From the NCBI GenBank assembly GCA_021464245.1, contig JADCRB010000035.1, positions 2,476,469 to 2,540,468 on the forward strand: a stretch of 64,000 nucleotides of DNA, read 5' to 3'. Position 1 is the stretch's first letter. The number at the start of each line of letters is the position of its first letter. Shown one piece after another: positions 1 to 12,060 of the stretch. Made by a program: the position numbers and the translations under genes. The notes beneath the pieces were generated by a model that saw nothing but the letters and a program-made list of their open reading frames with translations, made no database searches and had not been told where the DNA came from. This stretch comes from Carallia brachiata. Its lineage: Eukaryota; Streptophyta; Magnoliopsida; Malpighiales; Rhizophoraceae.

Positions 1-976
1 CATCCGCCAAAACTGCCAACAAAAAAATTAATTATGGTTTTTATATTTTTAAAACCGCCAAAGGCGGATTGGTAGCGGTTTTAAAATTTTAAAAACCGCG
101 GTTAACCGATCTAATCCGCCCTTATTAATATATATATATTATACATATAAAATGTGATTTAACTTGATTATATTTTTATTGTGTTAGAGATCTATTTGTT
201 TTTATTATACATGTTATCTCGTTTTTATTGTTCTTTGCAATAATAAATTTGAAATTTTGTGTGTAATTAGGTATTTAAAGATATTGTTACTTTGATATAA
301 CAAATTTGTAACTATTTGTTTTTATTATACATGTTATCTCGTTTTTATTGTTTTTTGTAATAATAAATTTGAAATTTTGTGTGTAATTAGGTATTTAAAG
401 ATATTGTTATTTTGATATAACGAATTTGTAGCTATTAGATTACTGAAATAAATTGGCTATATTTCTAATTATATTTTCTTATTCTTTGAATTGGGTTTAT
501 AGTGATGTCTAATTTTTCTCTACTAGGTAGCTAACTTTGACGAGAAGATTTAAAAAAAAAAAAGTAAAGAAGTCATGCAATCTCAGACTTTAATTGTAGT
601 AATAATAATGAAATTTTTCAATGGTAGAGAAAAATTAGGAAAATATTAGTTGTTTATTTATTTCTTACGCATAAACTATCTGTTATTACCGTAACTTTAA
701 AATTTAATGAATGTCTAACTAATTCATCTAATTTTTTGATTAAATATTTAATTATCACATTCAAATTTCACCTCAAATAAAAAAAAAATCAAAAGTTAAG
801 TTGCATAATCAACAAAACCGCTCAAACCCCAAACCAATCTGCCATTTAGTGGATTGGTTTGGACGGTTTAGACGGTTGGCGGATTGGTTACGGTTTAAAA
901 TTTTCAAATCGTCACCATAACAGTTTGATTACAATTTTTTCTTATAAACTGCCTAATCCGATTCGCGAACATCCCT
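1..976. mobile_element. Non-autonomous hAT-like element, truncated by window edge
   Basis: The right end reads CGCGAACATCCCTA; its reverse complement, TAGGGATGTTCGCG, resembles plant hAT terminal repeats. Both flanks of the segment (about 1-125 and 815-976) are rich in GCGGATTGG, CCGCC and CGGTTT motifs in both orientations, as in a palindromic element. The left end lies outside the window, so no target duplication can be verified; the candidate right-hand 8 bp is CTTCAGAT. No transposase coding is visible. The terminal motif is seen; the hAT assignment is inference. Confidence 0.4.
192..431. repeat. Two tandem 120-bp units
   Basis: CTATTTGTTTTTATTATAC starts at 192 and again at 312. The two 120-bp units differ at only about five positions (for example TTCTTTGCAA versus TTTTTTGTAA). 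The repeat lies inside the edge-truncated element and is probably a recent internal duplication. Confidence 0.9.
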
Positions 977-3900
977 ACTTCAGATTATTTACCCATTAAA
1001 AATGATGTTCCTCGTCAACAAAAGTGAACAAGAAAGCAAGAACAAATCAGTGATGATGGTGATGGTACAGCTAGGACGGTTTGATGCATAGGCACCAAGA
1101 AAATTGAGTTGAAGGTTTTTTTTTTTTTTTTTAGCGCTTATTAATTTAACTCATTTTTTTTTAGTATAATTTATTCATAATAATTATATATTATATAAAT
1201 ATAAATTTTTATTTTTTATATTAAATAAATATTATTTATTATATAATATAAGATCATGAATAAATTATATTCATTAAAAAAATGAGTCAAATTAAAATAT
1301 TTTTTTAAGAAAATAAAAAAATGGAATAGTGGGCTACAGTTTCGCGAGAGTATTCGTTATTGCGCTTATTAAAAAAACATTTCCGGTGAATGTAAGTATG
1401 GCTCCACCCGATGTCTTGACACACACAAGTTCAAACCATGACTTATGAAAGGCATTTTTGCCATTTTTATGAAATGATAGGAACAACTTTTGGAGTCGGC
1501 CTAACAATGTCCTGCGTGCTCCATGATCTGGCCTTGACAAAACCTTTATGGACTTTGGCCTTTGACGTTAGTCCTCTTAGGATTGCGGCATACAGGCCAA
1601 ATTGGATTCTTCTATTGATTGACTTGAAATGAACAAAGCTGCATGTGTTCAATATTCTTTAACAAGCAATGACAAATTATGCCACCAAACGACTCAACCC
1701 AAGCAAAAGCCAAAGGCCTGTCATTCCTTGAAAAGCTACTGGGAATAAATCGTACGTCAAGAACATCTTAACAGTCCTTTCTATTTCTTCAATTCAAAAA
1801 GGTATTCTCACCGCCCCACTTTCGGTGGTCTTTCCTTTCCGCACTTCCCCTAACTTTGCATCTTTTTTTTTCCACCACAACGTTGGCATGTGTTTTCTCC
1901 ATATATTCATTTAGCAAAGAAATTAAATTGTACTTCTAAGTTGTAATGAACCTAATTTAGTAGATTATTATCGTTGATCTTTCTCCTGTTTCTTCCTTCG
2001 CGTACTTAATTTGTCAGTGGCTTGAGAGTGACTTGTCTACTAAGATTATTTGTTCGCTTCAAAGTAAAGGCCCGTCAAAAAAAAAAACAAAGATGACAGG
2101 CCCATGTATTTTAAAAAATTTTTATTTTGGCTCATATTTTTTAATAAGTATAATTTATTTAAAATTTTACACCACATAATAAGTAAAGTACACTTAAAAT
2201 AAAAAGTAAAAAAATAAATTTGTATGATATTAAATTATAAGTAAGTTTTACTTATTAAAAAAAAAGTATAATTAATAAGTACATATATTTTATTCACGTC
2301 TTAATTCATTATTATGAGGAACCAGAATGCGGAATTTAGAGAGGAGAAGTGACGATCAAGCATAACATATTCTCCATTAATATTCTATTAAAAAACCCTT
2401 CAAACAAAGCATTAGATGTCATTCAAGACAGTTTACTTTTAGGAGAATCAAATTTGACTAAAAATTATCTATAGCATAATTTTAGTCAATTTACCAGGAA
2501 GCAATTCTTATAAATTAATTGGTCTCTGGAGAATTTGAACTTAAAATTCTATTTCTAGAGATTAATTTAGTGCCATTGAGTCAAAGTCTATTGGTATAAA
2601 GTTGGTATCTCTTCAGTTTGGCAATCCCTTGTATATTAAGTGCCATGAATGATGAAATGCAATGGAGAAAGGATAATCTTTTTTGTTATTGTGAGAGCAT
2701 GAGAAGCAGGAAAATTAAACATAATAAAATTTCTCTTTTGCCTAACACAAAAATGGACTGCCTACTTTTTCCTAATCAATAGCATTATATTTATCAGTTG
2801 TTTAACTCATTGTTTGATCAAATTCTCTTTCTCCCAATTTTGAGACGAATAAAATTGATGGGGTAGGAAAGATTTTGAGATTTCTCTCATTCCTAACCCC
2901 AATGATATTTTCGAAACAACTACTACTAATAGACTAATACTTCCCTACCATTTTCATTCATGTCCCTTTAGTTTTCCTTCTTCCAAGTCCTAATCACCAC
3001 ACGTGTTCAATAATCCCTCTTGAGTCTTGATCTACAAAATAATAAAAAAAAAAAAAGAAGATTTAACAAGGGCCAACAGTATCCAAAGTAGATATCACAT
3101 TGCAATCTGATCAGCTTTACATAGCAGGAGGTGTGGATGCGCTGTTCAATAATATTTCCAACTTCCAGATGTCATTTCACTTTAAGAAATGGTCATTTCC
3201 GTGTTAATTGGTTTTAACAGAATCATTAATTGTCGAAACATATTCCAGCAGCCTAAACGCTTGAGGGTTTTGGTAAAATTTAAAATCGACTAATAAATTA
3301 ATTAATATGAATTGACTTTTCTATGATTGTGTTTAGCACGTCATTTGACAAGAAAATTCAACGTGGATGAAATAAAATTGCACACTAATTTTACGCTGGA
3401 ATTTTTATTGACAGACTAAGAATTCTTGAATATTGGGTCGAAAATTTTCTGAAACTATATTTGAAAATTGTTGTGCCAAAATAAGAAATAAACATCTTAG
3501 GCGTGGCACACAAAATTGTCGAATTAAGCAATCCTTAAGTAACGCGCTCATGAATAGACAAAACAGCAAAAGTGACCACGAATGCTAATGGCCATACCAG
3601 ATCTTCCATCTCACAGACAACTCTAATACCAATTAAATTAAATCTCATTGGAACTAATTAATGGTCCATTTCTTTTCTAATGATGAAGACATGCCCATGA
3701 GAGTGTTTAGATGCTTTTTTCATATACCATAAGCAACAGACTTGTGGGTTTAATATCAAATTTCAATCCAAAATTTTAAAACATTAAATTTATAGATCAT
3801 TATCACTTATAAGTTGTTTACTTTTTCATTTCTTTTTTGATGTGAGATATTTAACACAACAACTCACATATAAAATCTTAACATTCCATACTCATTAGCT

Positions 3901-4761
3901 TCAAGGTCATCGGAGGGCTGGTGACAAAATAAAAAAAAAAGGTCATCGGAGGGCATGTATCAAACATTTCCGTGGACAGGAAGATTATGGAATCATATAT
4001 TACGCAAAAAGAGTGGTCGTGTATTAGAATTGTGCCACTACTGCAAGAAAACGATTCTTCCACTCAGCCATACGTGGATATACTTAAAATATGTTTGTTT
4101 CGACTTTAATGGAGAATTTTCGGCCTAATGCACATTTCAAAAGAGTTATGCAGTCTAAAACAAGTACAGGCATCAACACTATAAAAGAAACGTCTAAAAA
4201 CACACAATAAGGCGCATTGAATTTTTTTCTCAAAAAAAAAAAAAAAAAAAAAACCCATTGAATTCACTTTGTTCGTGTTGTAAACAGAATCAATTCATTG
4301 ATAATCAATCGGACAAATTGCAATGTATTATATGCTCCAAGAAAATTTGTCAGTAAGCTTTTTATTTATTTATTTTTAAAATCCTTACGCGACGTTTTTT
4401 TTTTCCTCATAAAAAAATTGCGTGAAATAATTTTTTTTTTTTTTGTACTTTTGAGAAACAGAAAAGATGTATAGCCAGACCCAGGCACCAATACTGAATC
4501 CAAATCCAACGCGGCAAAGAATAAAAAAATGGTAAGAAAAGGTTAATGAATCTGAGATGACATATGAAATTAAAAAAAAAAAAAAAAAAAAAAAGGAAGA
4601 AAATGGTAAATGAAAAAACGTACGAAAAAATTAGTGGGAAACTTCCTACCAACATTCGCAATCCATCCCAAAGTTGGGATAATTTGGATAATAGCAAACG
4701 GAAATATGTGGATTAGGAAAGAAATCAGAGAAATAAGATGTAAATGTTGGGGATAAGTACA
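977..4761. other. Gene-free AT-rich intergenic DNA
   Basis: Only short overlapping reading frames occur here (for example 1334-1652 on both strands), without recognisable domains, codon bias or splice-supported exons. Homopolymer A/T runs are frequent. A short duplicated phrase, GGTCATCGGAGGGC, occurs near 3904 and 3941. I see no gene or RNA. Confidence 0.6.
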
Positions 4762-5530
4762 TTTTTAAATTTATGCATTTGAGTTTATTTTAATTAAATC
4801 TTAAATGGTTATTATCAAAAAATAACACTAATTTTGTATTTTTTTACAAATTTAGTATCATCTTTAAAAATTAATAAATTTAGTACAGTTTCATTATTTT
4901 CTTACAAATTTAACACAATTTTTAACAATTAACAAATCTACCACATTTCAATTATTTTTTAACAAATCTAATACACTGTCAGTTAAAAATAACCAGTTAA
5001 AAGTAACTGAATCCCTTACTATATATATATGAAACATTTACATTTAAATCTAGTACAGTTTAAAACTCTCAAATGTCATATGTGCATATGTGCATATTGG
5101 AGATTCGATTATTTTTAATTGATGGTGTGCTAAATTTGTTAAAAAATAATTGAACGTCAAAATCTAGTACAGTTTAAAACATCCAAATGTCATATGTGCA
5201 TGTGTACATACTAGAGATTCGACTATTTTTAACTGACAATGTTCTAGATTTATTAAAAAATATTTAAACTATGTTAAATTTGTTAGTTTTTACAGGTTGT
5301 GTTAGATTTGTAAGAAAATAATTAAATTGTTCTAAATTTGTTAGTTTTTAAAAATGATGCTAGAATTGTTAATTGTTAAAAGTTGTACAAGATTTGTAAC
5401 AAAATAATTAAATTCTATTAGATTTATTAGTTTTTAAAGATGATGCTAGATTTGTAAAAAAAATACAAAAATGGTGCTATTTTTTGATAATAATCCAATC
5501 TTAAATATTAAGATCGTTTTATTTAAATTT
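4762..5530. mobile_element. Foldback element with arms of about 200 bp
   Basis: The left arm (about 4762-4975, containing GGTTATTATCAAAAAATAAC and ACAAATTTAGTATCATC) is matched in reverse complement by the right arm (about 5290-5530, ending GATAATAATCCAATCTTAAA). The arms are diverged but alignable over about 200 bp. No transposase is seen. Boundaries are approximate and no clear target duplication was found. Likely a foldback or MULE-type non-autonomous transposon. Confidence 0.6.
5046..5273. repeat. Direct repeat of 114 bp in the core of the foldback element
   Basis: AAATCTAGTACAGTTTAAAA begins at 5046 and 5160. Both units continue with CAAATGTCATATGTGCAT and GAGATTCGA.TATTTTTAA, so this is a diverged two-copy tandem repeat. 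Confidence 0.8.
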
Positions 5531-6103
5531 GACATATTAGTAAATTCTTTTCAATCGAGCTCTAAATTGGACAAAGGGTTATTTGACCATTAAATCTTAT
5601 TTTAACCACATTTTAATATTAAGTAAAATTAGAAATACATCATTTTAACTTATTAAAGTAAATAAAAAAGTACAAATATGTCATTTTAACTAAACATATG
5701 TAAATAAATTGTAAAAAAATAAAAAAATCTAAAAATAAAAGAAAATCCACCAAAGTAAATCAAATCGAAAAGACTTAAAGGTAAATTTAAGACTTAATAA
5801 TCAATTTTACCGAAAACACTTTTTTGATTTCTCACTTATTGCTGTAATGTCAATAACTTGTAATGACGTGGCATGATACGCAGTATGTTAAAAATTAATT
5901 TTTTTAAAATATTTTTTCATTAGTTTTTGTATTTAATTAATCAAAAAAATTTAAAAATTTCAACTCTCTCCCCCTCCTCTTCTATTTCTCTCCTATCTCC
6001 TCCCTCTTCTTTATTATTTTGTAGTTTTAGTGTGCTGAAAGAGTCATTGGTAGTGGAGGTGTTTACGGTTCAGTTATCTAAACTAAAACATCATAACTAT
6101 TCA
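5531..6103. other. Intergenic, diverged repeat-derived sequence
   Basis: AT-rich DNA with a short CT-rich stretch near 5960-6010. Sequence around 5580-5720 (CATTTTAACTTATTAAAGT, AACTAAACATATGTAAATAA) resembles 9120-9220, indicating two relics of one dispersed repeat. No gene seen. Confidence 0.5.
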
Positions 6104-7218
6104 TAAACTAAAATTTTTGTTTATACAAAATTAAAAACTGTTTCCGAACTGAAAATTTAGTTAACTGAATTTAATAACAAAAAGATTTAAATTTATAATC
6201 TAAATGTAAAAAAATATTTTTGATATATATTTTTGTAAAAAATTATAACTATCATTATATATAAAATATAAATAAGTAATTATTTGAGATATAATAATAT
6301 TTTGTTAACATTTATTTATTAATAATTGTTGCATTAGTAATATTTTTCCTATTTTATATATATAGCATTTCGGTTTAGCTCAGTTAACTATCTTGTTTTA
6401 ATGATAGAAACTATAACTAAATTGAAAATTTTTATTTTTATTTGATTCGGTTAACTGATTATAAAATCAGTTCAATTAATTAAAAATTCAGTTCAATTTT
6501 CTTGATTAACTGAAATTTTTGATTTTTTAAACACCCTTACTTAGTAATGCTAGGACTTGGCTTTACTAGCCGTTTGTTGACTATCATGGCTGTCCTCATC
6601 TTAACTTCAAATTTCATTTATTGCAACTAAATTCTATGGGATCTCAAACAGGTTTTGTGCAGATAAAGGAAAATTTTCTAAACTGAAATTTTCATTTATG
6701 CAAAATTAAAAACTGTTCCAGAACTGAAAATTCGGTTAATTAAAAATTTTAATTCATGTTCATTTAACTGTTTAGTTAATTGAATTTAATAACAAAAAAA
6801 TTTAAATTTATAATCTCAATGTACAAAAAATATTTTTGATAAATATTTTTGTAAAAAATTATAGAGCCCCGTTACGCGAACACAAAAAAGAAGATGCGAA
6901 ACAGACGGAAAAATTTTTTTGTTCAACCAGCTAATCTATTTGTGCAACAAGACGTCTAATTTCTACAACAAAAAATAGATGAAAAAATACTCTCAAATTT
7001 TTTTGCAATAATTCAACGTCTCTTTGCACAAATAAATCAGTTAGTTGCACAAACAAATTTTCCCGTCTTTTCCGCGTCCCATTTTTCCCGTCCATCTAAA
7101 ATTTCTGAAAATTGAAACCATCATTTTATATAAAAAATAAATAAATAATTATTTGAGATATAATAATATTTTATTAACATTTATTTGTTAATAATTGTTG
7201 CATTAGCAATATTGTTTT

Positions 7219-7268
<50 letters not shown>

Positions 7269-7572
7269 TTTCGGTTCAGTTCGGTTAATTACGTTGTTTT
7301 AATGTTAGAAACTGAAATTTTCAATTTTTGTTTGGTTCGATTAATTGATTATAAAATTAATTCGATTAACTAAAAATTCAATTTAATTTTTTTAATTAAC
7401 TGAAATTTTCGATTTTTTAAATGCCCTACATAGTAATAGTGTTAAGACTTGGCTTTACAGGCCCTTTGTTGACTATCATGGCTGTCCTCATCTTAACTTC
7501 AAATTTTCATTTATTGCAATTAAATTCTATAGGATCTCAACGAGCTTTGTGCACACAAAGGAAAGAATTATC
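6104..7572. repeat. Tandem duplication (6104-6678 and 6679-7572)
   Basis: TAAACTRAAATTTT...CAAAATTAAAAACTG opens both units (6104 and 6679). Both share a long colinear stretch including TATTTGAGATATAATAATAT, CATTTCGGTT and GACTATCATGGCTGTCCTC, and both end near GGATCTCAA...TTTTGTGC. Unit 2 is longer (894 versus 575 bp) because of a roughly 250-bp insertion at 6864-7115 and an expanded TA microsatellite at about 7219-7265. Confidence 0.85.
6864..7115. mobile_element. Insertion of about 252 bp inside duplication unit 2
   Basis: It starts GAGCCCCGTTACGCGAACAC and interrupts unit 2 exactly where unit 1 is continuous (GTAAAAAATTATA / AACTATCATT). Its interior (ATAGATGAAAAAATACTCTC, GTTGCACAAACAAATTTTCC) recurs at 8395-8579, so it is a dispersed repeat that inserted after the duplication. 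No obvious terminal inverted repeats or target duplication were found. Confidence 0.65.
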
Positions 7573-8394
7573 AAAGGATAAGTTTTAATTTGGGGACCAT
7601 CCTTAAGTGGCCAAACAGTATTCAAATGTCACTTGATTTGTGAAATGGTAAGTATGTTTTATAAAACGGTAGTTAAAAAATATGAATCAAAAAAATAATA
7701 ACATTTTTTTATATTATTTTTTATTATTACGGCTGTGCAAAATGTACTTTTTATTACACAAAATATAAGGAAAAAAAATTTGTTTGACTACCAAATGATA
7801 TGACCACTAACGTTTTTTGTCTTAATGGGGTTTAAGGGCTACATGTCGAAGAAACTTTGTTGAACATTAATTCAGTGATACCAAATTTTTCGTACTCAGA
7901 GTTTCTCTCAAACAGAGCGAAATTAGTTGTTCTACATGTTTTCGTTACAACAATAATAGGAAATTTTCCATGAAATAAAACAATCTTTTACAAGATATCA
8001 CTATGGCCCTCCTCTGACTATCATCTCAAGTTATGTAATAGGCAAAGTTATTTTTGAACCATAAATTTATATTAGATTTTGATTGTATATGCAATTGAAT
8101 GTTAATAGTTACAATTGTGCAATCTACCTGAGATATAGATGCTAATGGTCATAATGTATAAAAAATAAAATTTTATAATAAAGCTGAATTTATTGTGATC
8201 GAAATTGTTGCATTTGGCACCGCCTTCATATAATTTTATTGTCAAATAATGGATGTTTGTTATATTAAAGTAATTTATGAGTTTATAAAATCAAAATTTC
8301 TGTGAATTATGATTTATGCTTTTGAAGCCCAAATAAATATGATATATGAGATACATATATTCCTTAACATAGCTCTTATTATCCTGTTAGAGGA

Positions 8395-8579
8395 AAATAT
8401 TCCTTATCACGTGCAACAAACGCTTAATTTGTGCAACGAAACAATAGATGAAAAAATACTCTCAAATTTTGTTACAATAATTCAGTATCTCGTTATACAA
8501 ATAAATCAGCTGGTTGCACAAACAAATTTTCCCTTCTTTTCCACGTCCTCTTTTTCGTGTCCACCTAAAATTTTTGAAA
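8395..8579. repeat. Second copy of the 6864-7115 dispersed repeat
   Basis: It shares GTGCAACRA, ATAGATGAAAAAATACTCTC, AATAAATCAG and GTTGCACAAACAAATTTTCC with the insertion at 6864-7115, in the same orientation. The 102-codon frame across it (8309-8617) is not a credible gene. Confidence 0.75.
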
Positions 8580-10473
8580 TAATAATTATTTCTTTAGGAA
8601 ATAAAAGTAATAAATAAATAATAAAATCTAGTAAAGACTAGTGACTAAAGGAAGTGAGTCTTTATATAATGCTCTTTACAATTAGATTTAATCGATTTTT
8701 AGATGTGTTTGTTTTTGGGAAGCTAGTATGTTCCCATTGAAGATATAAGTATGTAGTAAAGACGTCATGTTAGATATATGGAGGGTTTTAAAGTTTGCCA
8801 AAAAGTTTGTGAACAAAGAATGTGTGAATAATGTAACAAATTTTTAATTTTAAGTCACAAAATTTATACTTTTTGCAATAAAAATTTATCAATTCACATT
8901 TTATTACAGAAAATATGAACGTTATTACTTATAATTGAAAGTTGATTACATTATACAAGGATAAGCATATTGTTAGGTCTGTACGTTTGCGTTTTTTTAA
9001 TTGAGTTCAAAATGTTTGAGTCGTTTTATTTAAGTTCTAAATGTTAGTTGATCTATTTCAATTGAGTCTACGTTTGGACAGAGATCTGGTTGGCTGTTAA
9101 ATATAACTTTAAGTACGTTAAAATATAACAAAAGAATAAAAATAAGTCTTATTAACATATTAAAGTGAATAAAAAAAAAAGAAATGCGTTATTTTGACTA
9201 AATATATGTAAATAAAATTATAAAAAAAATAAAAGACATTAAAATTTCAATAAATTCAAAAACTAAAAAAAGGAAAACAAATCAAAGTAACCCTAAAGTT
9301 AACAAAAGAAAATTATTAATTTTTTTAAAATATTTTCAAAATTATTAAAAGTTAAACAAAAAGTAAAAAAAATTAAAAAATTAATTTCTCTCTCCTCCTT
9401 CCACCTTTCTCTCCCCCCTCTTCTCTATCTCTTTCATCGCCTCTCTCCCATCCCTTCTCCCTCTCTCTCCTCTCTCTCTCTCCTCGCCTCTCTCTCTCTC
9501 CTTGTCAGTTACAAATTCATTTTTTCAATTCTCCCGACAGTAGAGCACCCGATTTTGAATTTAAAAAAGTCAAATCCAAAATAATGACTTCCATTTCAAT
9601 GCCTTTCTTAATTCCTTTTAGTTAGTGCGTCCTATTTACACTTGGCGTATGGATATATATTTTTTTTTTTTGATAAATTTATCTGACCATGTAATAGCCC
9701 TCTTTGAAAAAATAGGACAAGAGTGAAAAAGATTAACCTTATAAACAAAGTCCCGGTGTTGTCCCCATCCAAGAATACCGACGAACGCGGAGGAGAATTG
9801 TCCACAAACACTTCACCATCATCACATGAAGTTGTCTTATTTAGCTGGAAAGTCACCGCAGCAGCAATTGCCTTCTTTAAAACATGTTGCTATATACAAA
9901 TCCACAATAAATTGAATTTACTTTAACGTAAGCTCATATTTAGAAAATAAGAGCAACAATCAATTAATTCTTGTACCTCTCTGAAATTTTTTTATTTTGT
10001 AACTCTGAATATTATACGTGGAAAGTAAGTATATAACGAATATATAGACTAAAAAAAGTATGTAACAAAAAAGTTATAATTTAATAGTTATTAAAATTAT
10101 CATTAACGATTGAAAATTTTTAAATTTAAATTTCAATCGTAACTAATTAATCTAAAAATAAAAAAAGAAAAAAAGCATACACTTGGCAAAAGTCGGAAAG
10201 AGATCTTCCTCCCAAATCGGCAGGTTACTAACAAAGAGGAGCAAGTAAATCCTCTCTATTTTTGGATGAAAGGTTCCTCTAAAATTACAGCTCCACAAAA
10301 TTTGATATTTTTTTTTCTTAATTCAGATATTATAATTCTCTCGCTCTCACCCTGGAGCGCGAAATATCTAATGGCAACCTGATTGATGGGTCCCATAAGT
10401 TGGCATCCGAAGGAGAAGAAAGGGACGCTTTTTGTCATCCTGTATCCGATTTTATTTTATTTTTGGTTGGATG
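8580..10473. other. Gene-free intergenic DNA with a pyrimidine-rich tract
   Basis: About 8990-9350 is a diverged dispersed repeat (AAGTTCTAAATGTTAGTTGATCTATTTCAATTGAG) related to parts of 5580-5720 and 20660-20720. About 9385-9510 is CT-rich (CTCTCTCC repeats). Short frames at 9632-9926 and 10256-10438 show no domain. No gene called. Confidence 0.5.
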
Positions 10474-10568
10474 TAAGATTGTCAGAATTACATCAGTTAT
10501 TAAATTAAAAATATTAGTAAGTTAAAATTCAATTGATTCAATCAATCGAACCGATATTTAAATCAGTA

Positions 10569-10606
<38 letters not shown>

Positions 10607-10932
10607 TAATTTAAAAAATTAATACTTATATTTTTATTTTTAAGGATTAAATTAAAAATTTTAATAAATATAAAACTAAATTGAAAATTTTAATTAAATT
10701 GAAGCTCTAATTATAATTTAAATAAATTTTAGAATTAAATTATAATTTATGAAACTTTTATTTTATTTGAACCGATTGAACCAATCCAATTTTTCACTAA
10801 TTTTTCACCGATTTTTATCAGTTTTGACCGATCAGAATTAAATGTCAAAAGTTATCATGAATCGGTCCAGACTTTTAACCGATTACTGGTTGAACCGATC
10901 GGACCGACCTGTCCGGTTTAATTCCAACAACA
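10474..10932. mobile_element. TIR element family A, copy 1, with 11-bp target duplication
   Basis: A 459-bp AT-rich element begins TAAGATTGTCAGAA and ends in TTCCAACAACA, flanked on both sides by TTGGTTGGATG (10463-10473 and 10933-10943). It holds a TA microsatellite (about 10577-10603) and many CCGATT/AACCGAT motifs towards its right end. A second copy lies at 53406-53837. The 9-11 bp duplication length suggests a Mutator-like non-autonomous element; the superfamily is inference. Confidence 0.75.
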
Positions 10933-10943
10933 TTGGTTGGATG

Positions 10944-12060
10944 CATCTCTTTTTTTTTTTTTTTTTTAACAAATGTTTGGGGGACGTTTTCCGTTGAATC
11001 AGTTCCCACGGAGTGCCTGCTTCCATGGACCCCACTGCCATATGATTTGGCCCACCGGCTCTCTCGAGCATCCAACGGACAAATATGTACATTGCACTCA
11101 TTATTTATAATTTTTTCGGATATTTTATCCACAATTTTTTTAAAAATAAAATTCAACGTTAACGTTGTTACCGTCAACGTTTTTCACTTTTTCCTCGCTA
11201 ATAACTCGTGAAGTCAGATAGCAATACAATCAGCGTTATATCATTTAATGCATCCAAAATTTTTTTTTATAAACTTTTATTTTCAAATTCTTATTTTTAA
11301 GATAGTATAATGATTAAAATATTAAAAATTTTTGAAAACGCTAATTTTCCATGGACGACGACATGGCCACCGCCGGCGGCAGACCCATTTAGTGGCCATT
11401 TATTTTTTGTTGCTTTTATCTTACAGCTCCACAGCTGAAGCAGCAGCAGGCCATGAAAGATCCAAGAATAGTGGAAGAAGAAGAAGAAGAAGAAGATTCC
11501 ATCAAATTCGTCGGATCCCAATGAGCAAATCCTTTTGCTTTTTCTTCCAATCCAAATCTTTTCTAATTTATCATATTTTTGTTTCGCTTCGTTTTGTTTC
11601 GTCTTTCTTCTTTGATTTCTTTTTGGTAACCAATTTTTAATTTGGACTGCTGTTAACACGTCCAGCCCATTGGAGCGCTTCGCCAAATCCTGTAAGTAGC
11701 AATAGTTCCAATATTCTTTGTCCCCCAATTCGTATCTTCAATTCTCAATTTTTATTTCTTTCCCTTTCTTTTTCTTTTGCCCTTTTTTTTCCCAGGAATC
11801 TATTATATATGTTTTAGCTGTATTTGTTCTTTCTTTTTTTTTTTTTTTTTGGCTGTTTATGTAATTCTGATGGATGTGCAGGCTTTGAGGGGTCCTCGGG
11901 TAACGATGAGAGAATATAAAGGAAATCAGATATGGGGAACTCGGAGGAAGAGAGGATGACTGCAATCGGGACTCTGAAGATGGCGGCGATGGGGCTTCTA
12001 GTGTTCCCATTAAGTGGCGGTTTGCCAGATTTTTTTAATATTTTAATTATTATATTATTT
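10944..12060 (+). other. Possible relic of a gene 5' region
   Basis: This stretch is more GC-balanced than its surroundings. It contains a purine triplet tract (GAAGAAGAAGAAGAAGAAGA, about 11475), a splice-donor-like CCTGTAAGTA at about 11689 and an acceptor-like GATGTGCAG|GC at about 11883. The following bases could encode short peptides in more than one frame, but stops intervene (TGA 11958; TAA about 12036) and no known domain is recognisable. It could be a truncated first exon or chance; nothing downstream continues it. Confidence 0.15.
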
